From positions 1 to 41,043 of the forward strand of contig JAFQQV010000010.1 in NCBI GenBank assembly GCA_017410425.1: a DNA stretch of 41,043 bases, read 5' to 3'. The position numbers were made by a program, and so were the translations under genes. The notes under the pieces were generated by a model. It was not told the origin of the DNA and did not search any database. It saw nothing but the letters and a program-made list of their open reading frames with translations. Of the stretch, positions 39,364 through 41,043 are shown in pieces. Position 1 is the stretch's first letter, and each line of letters starts with the position of its first letter. Source of the DNA: Oscillospiraceae bacterium. GTDB lineage: Bacteria > Bacillota > Clostridia > Oscillospirales > Oscillospiraceae.

Positions 39364-39639
39364 GTGTCGCTACAAAGTACTATGAAGGCTCTGGCAGATC
39401 CTGTGCGCCGGGAGATACTGAATATGCTGAAAAAAGGCAGACTCAGCGCCGGGGAAATTGCCGAGCATTTTGACATTACTGCCGCTGCCATATCCCGGCA
39501 TCTGGCGGTGTTGAAGGACGCGGGCCTTATATTTGATGCCCGGGAAGGAAAATTTATTTTTTATGAGCTTAATGCCTCCGTTTTGGAGGAAGTGCTGCTC
39601 TGGATATCTGCACTGAAAGGAGAGAAGGACAATGATTAA
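39364..39639 (+). CDS. sdpR: ArsR/SdpR-family autorepressor
   Basis: 91 residues from a GTG at 39364 (GAGGTG upstream). Winged helix: MKALADPVRREILNMLKKGRLSAGEIAEHFDITAAAISRHLAVLKDAGLIFDAREGKFIFYEL. It lacks the CxC metal-binding pair of ArsR/SmtB sensors, like SdpR of B. subtilis, which represses itself and sdpI until SdpI captures it at the membrane. The next gene is an SdpI homologue and overlaps by eight bases. A palindrome lies in its promoter. Confidence 0.88.
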   Translation: MSLQSTMKALADPVRREILNMLKKGRLSAGEIAEHFDITAAAISRHLAVLKDAGLIFDAREGKFIFYELNASVLEEVLLWISALKGEKDND

Positions 39640-40282
39640 AAAATATAAATGGACGCTTTTGATAACATCTGTGATAATTCTGCTGCCCATATGCTTTGGC
39701 TATATGCTCTGGGATGAACTGCCGGATATGATGGCTACCCACTGGGGCGTGGATAACCAGCCCAACGGATACAGCTCAAAAGCAATGGCGGTTTATGGTA
39801 TCCCGCTTATTATGCTTGCCTTGCAGTGGTTCATGCTGTTTATGACAGAGCTTGACATGAAGAAGAAAAACCACAGCATGAAGCTTATGCAGCTTGTTCT
39901 CTGGATAATCCCCATGATGACGCTGCTTGTCAGTGCACTGTGCTATGCCTATGCCCTTGGTATCGAACTGAACATGGGCTTCTGGGCTCTGTTTTTCCTC
40001 GGTGTGCTGTTTACTGTTATTGGTAATTACCTGCCTAAATGCCGTCAGAACTGGACCATGGGCATCAAACTTCCATGGACTCTCAGCGATGCTGAGAACT
40101 GGAATCATACCCATCGCCTGGCAGGCCCTGTGTGGGTGGCAGGCGGCCTGCTGCTTGTTCTGTGCAGCTTTTTCTCCCGACATCCTGTTGCACTCTATGG
40201 CAGCATAGCTGTCATCCTCCTTATGGTTACGATACCCACTGTATACTCCTACCTGTACTATAAACAGCACAGTGAAGAATAA
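39632..40282 (+). CDS. sdpI: SdpI-family membrane protein (DUF1648 plus SdpI domain)
   Basis: 216 residues with about six membrane helices. The N-terminal DUF1648 part has LPDMMATHWGVDNQPNGYSSK (about 29-49). The C-terminal SdpI part has FFLGVLFTVIGNYLPKCRQNWTMGIKLPWTLSDAENWNHTHRLAGPVWV (about 112-160). In B. subtilis SdpI gives immunity to the SdpC toxin and binds SdpR. No sdpC-like toxin gene is in the window, so it may act on foreign toxins or as a signal-transducing sensor. AAAGGAGAG precedes the ATG. Confidence 0.92.
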   Translation: MIKKYKWTLLITSVIILLPICFGYMLWDELPDMMATHWGVDNQPNGYSSKAMAVYGIPLIMLALQWFMLFMTELDMKKKNHSMKLMQLVLWIIPMMTLLVSALCYAYALGIELNMGFWALFFLGVLFTVIGNYLPKCRQNWTMGIKLPWTLSDAENWNHTHRLAGPVWVAGGLLLVLCSFFSRHPVALYGSIAVILLMVTIPTVYSYLYYKQHSEE

Positions 40283-40294
40283 GAGGTGTTGAGT

Positions 40295-40513
40295 TTGAAG
40301 GATAAGAAAATAAACGCAGTGATCATAATAACAATTTGTGTGCTGCTGTATTTTGCGCTCTACTTTGGCTTTTTGCTGAGTTTGCTTGAGGGAATATGGA
40401 AATATGTTTTTGCGATTCTACCCCTTGCATTTTCGGCAGTAATGATTTATGTCTGTATTGAAAGAATAAATGAAATAAAGAAAGGTGAGGAAGATGATAT
40501 TAGTAAATACTGA
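40295..40513 (+). CDS. Small two-helix membrane protein of the sdp-like operon
   Basis: 72 residues from the TTG at 40295, six bases after GAGGTG; upstream in-frame GTG and TTG codons lie within the ribosome binding site. Two helices (about 7-31 and 35-54) and a short charged tail (ERINEIKKGEEDDISKY). Its 3' end overlaps the YbjQ gene by 20 bases. No known family recognised. Confidence 0.65.
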   Translation: MKDKKINAVIIITICVLLYFALYFGFLLSLLEGIWKYVFAILPLAFSAVMIYVCIERINEIKKGEEDDISKY

Positions 40514-40805
40514 TTACATCAGCGGTAAGGAACTTGAAATGCTGGGCCTTGTCAAGGGCAGCACCATCCAGTCAAAGCATGTTGGCAAGGACATTACTCA
40601 GAGCTTTAAGACCCTTGTGGGCGGTGAACTTACTGCCTATAATGAGATGATGAATGAAGCCCGTGCCATTGCAACCAAGCGAATGGTGGCCGAGGCTGAA
40701 GCTCTGGGCGCAGATGCGGTGGTCAACATCCGCTATGCCTCTTCTGCAATTTTGCAGGGAGCCGCAGAGGTCATTGCCTACGGTACGGCAGTTAAGTTTG
40801 TCTGA
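40494..40805 (+). CDS. YbjQ/DUF74-family protein (putative heavy-metal-binding)
   Basis: 103 residues, the usual length, from the ATG at 40494 (AAAGGTGAGG upstream). Family marks: MILVNTDYISGKELEMLGLVKGSTIQSKHVGKDITQSFKTLVGGELTAYNEMMNEAR and LGADAVVNIRYASSAI. YbjQ proteins form pentamers; a metal-binding role is suggested but not proved. Last gene of the sdpR-sdpI operon, followed by a strong terminator. Confidence 0.92.
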   Translation: MILVNTDYISGKELEMLGLVKGSTIQSKHVGKDITQSFKTLVGGELTAYNEMMNEARAIATKRMVAEAEALGADAVVNIRYASSAILQGAAEVIAYGTAVKFV

Positions 40806-40815
40806 TAAAACAGTT

Positions 40816-40852
40816 AAACCGACCTATGGTTACGGCCATAGGTCGGTTTTTG
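40816..40852 (+). terminator. Terminator of the sdpR-sdpI-ybjQ operon
   Basis: 14-bp stem AAACCGACCTATGG with CCATAGGTCGGTTT, then TT. Confidence 0.9.
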
Positions 40853-40965
40853 CGTTATGTACTACACCAAAGGGTGCGAAGTGCGCTCTTGAACTATTTG
40901 ACAAATTGGAATTTATCGCACTGACAAACTGAAATTTTCAAGGGTTTGTGAAATTGAATTCTCCA

Positions 40966-41043
40966 TTATTCATGAATTTCTAATGGTAACCCATCAGGAT
41001 CAAAAAAGAATGTCATTTTCTTTTTTGTAAATTCATCTATTCT
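40966..41043 (-). CDS. VOC/glyoxalase-family protein, C-terminal end only
   Basis: The last 25 codons and stop (TAA at 40968-40966) of a gene that enters from the right edge. The translated end KKKMTFFFDPDGLPLEIHE matches the closing 'F-x-D-P-D-G-x-x-x-E' segment of glyoxalase/bleomycin-resistance (VOC) proteins, whose final Glu is often a metal ligand. The rest lies outside the window. The 110 bases between this stop and the terminator at 40852 hold nothing I recognise. Confidence 0.7.
   Translation of the reverse strand, partial: RIDEFTKKKMTFFFDPDGLPLEIHE

Noticed and set aside
1..41043. CRISPR array, prophage or conjugative module
   Set aside because: No regularly spaced repeats, cas, integrase, portal, terminase, relaxase or type IV secretion genes were seen in the translated frames.

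Overview
The window looks like chromosomal DNA of a spore-forming, low-to-mid GC Gram-positive anaerobe of the Clostridia, probably Oscillospirales. This is inferred from spoIIID and spoVAD/spoVAE, a class III fructose-1,6-bisphosphatase, an FMN riboswitch before a RibU-type transporter, a polyamine ABC operon, strong AGGAGG-type ribosome binding sites and short interspersed palindromes typical of that order. No plasmid, phage or CRISPR signature was seen.

Region 1 (1-5.1 kb) starts with the N-terminal part of a CapD/WbpM-type membrane sugar-nucleotide enzyme (cut by the window edge). A tRNA-Pro(GGG) gene follows, then an accessory islet holding an ECF sigma/anti-sigma pair, a Trp-rich membrane protein between two ~125-bp direct repeats, and a VbhA-Fic toxin-antitoxin pair. 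The islet ends at a 26-bp exact copy of the tRNA T-arm. Region 2 (5.1-10.2 kb) is housekeeping: EamA exporter, a helical-bundle protein, gpsA, fbp and spoIIID.

Region 3 (10.2-20 kb) holds a palindromic repeat cluster, a DUF805 membrane protein, a membrane-anchored clostripain-like protease, a PfkB sugar kinase, an Ig-like surface protein with cytoplasmic zinc ribbons, and an operon of acyl-ACP thioesterase, YhfC-type intramembrane protease and TrmH/SpoU methyltransferase. Region 4 (20-34.8 kb) has spoVAD-spoVAE, a stand-alone adenylating enzyme, a cytidylate-kinase-like protein, an MVF-type flippase, ribU with its FMN-riboswitch attenuator, a SLOG protein, a HAD phosphatase, a P-loop ATPase, a zinc-ribbon/DUF5685/J-domain operon, ddl, a DUF4914 PEPCK-like protein and truA.

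Region 5 (34.8-41 kb) is a potA-potB-potCD polyamine uptake operon behind a ~340-nt leader. That leader contains a multi-branched RNA domain I cannot assign to a known family, and it ends in an intrinsic terminator directly in front of the potA ribosome binding site; it is the best candidate here for an undescribed regulatory element. An sdpR/sdpI-like operon with a YbjQ protein follows, and the window ends in the C-terminus of a VOC-family protein.

Gene starts were chosen by ribosome binding site position, so several differ from the longest open frame. Promoters and terminators are calls by eye and are untested.
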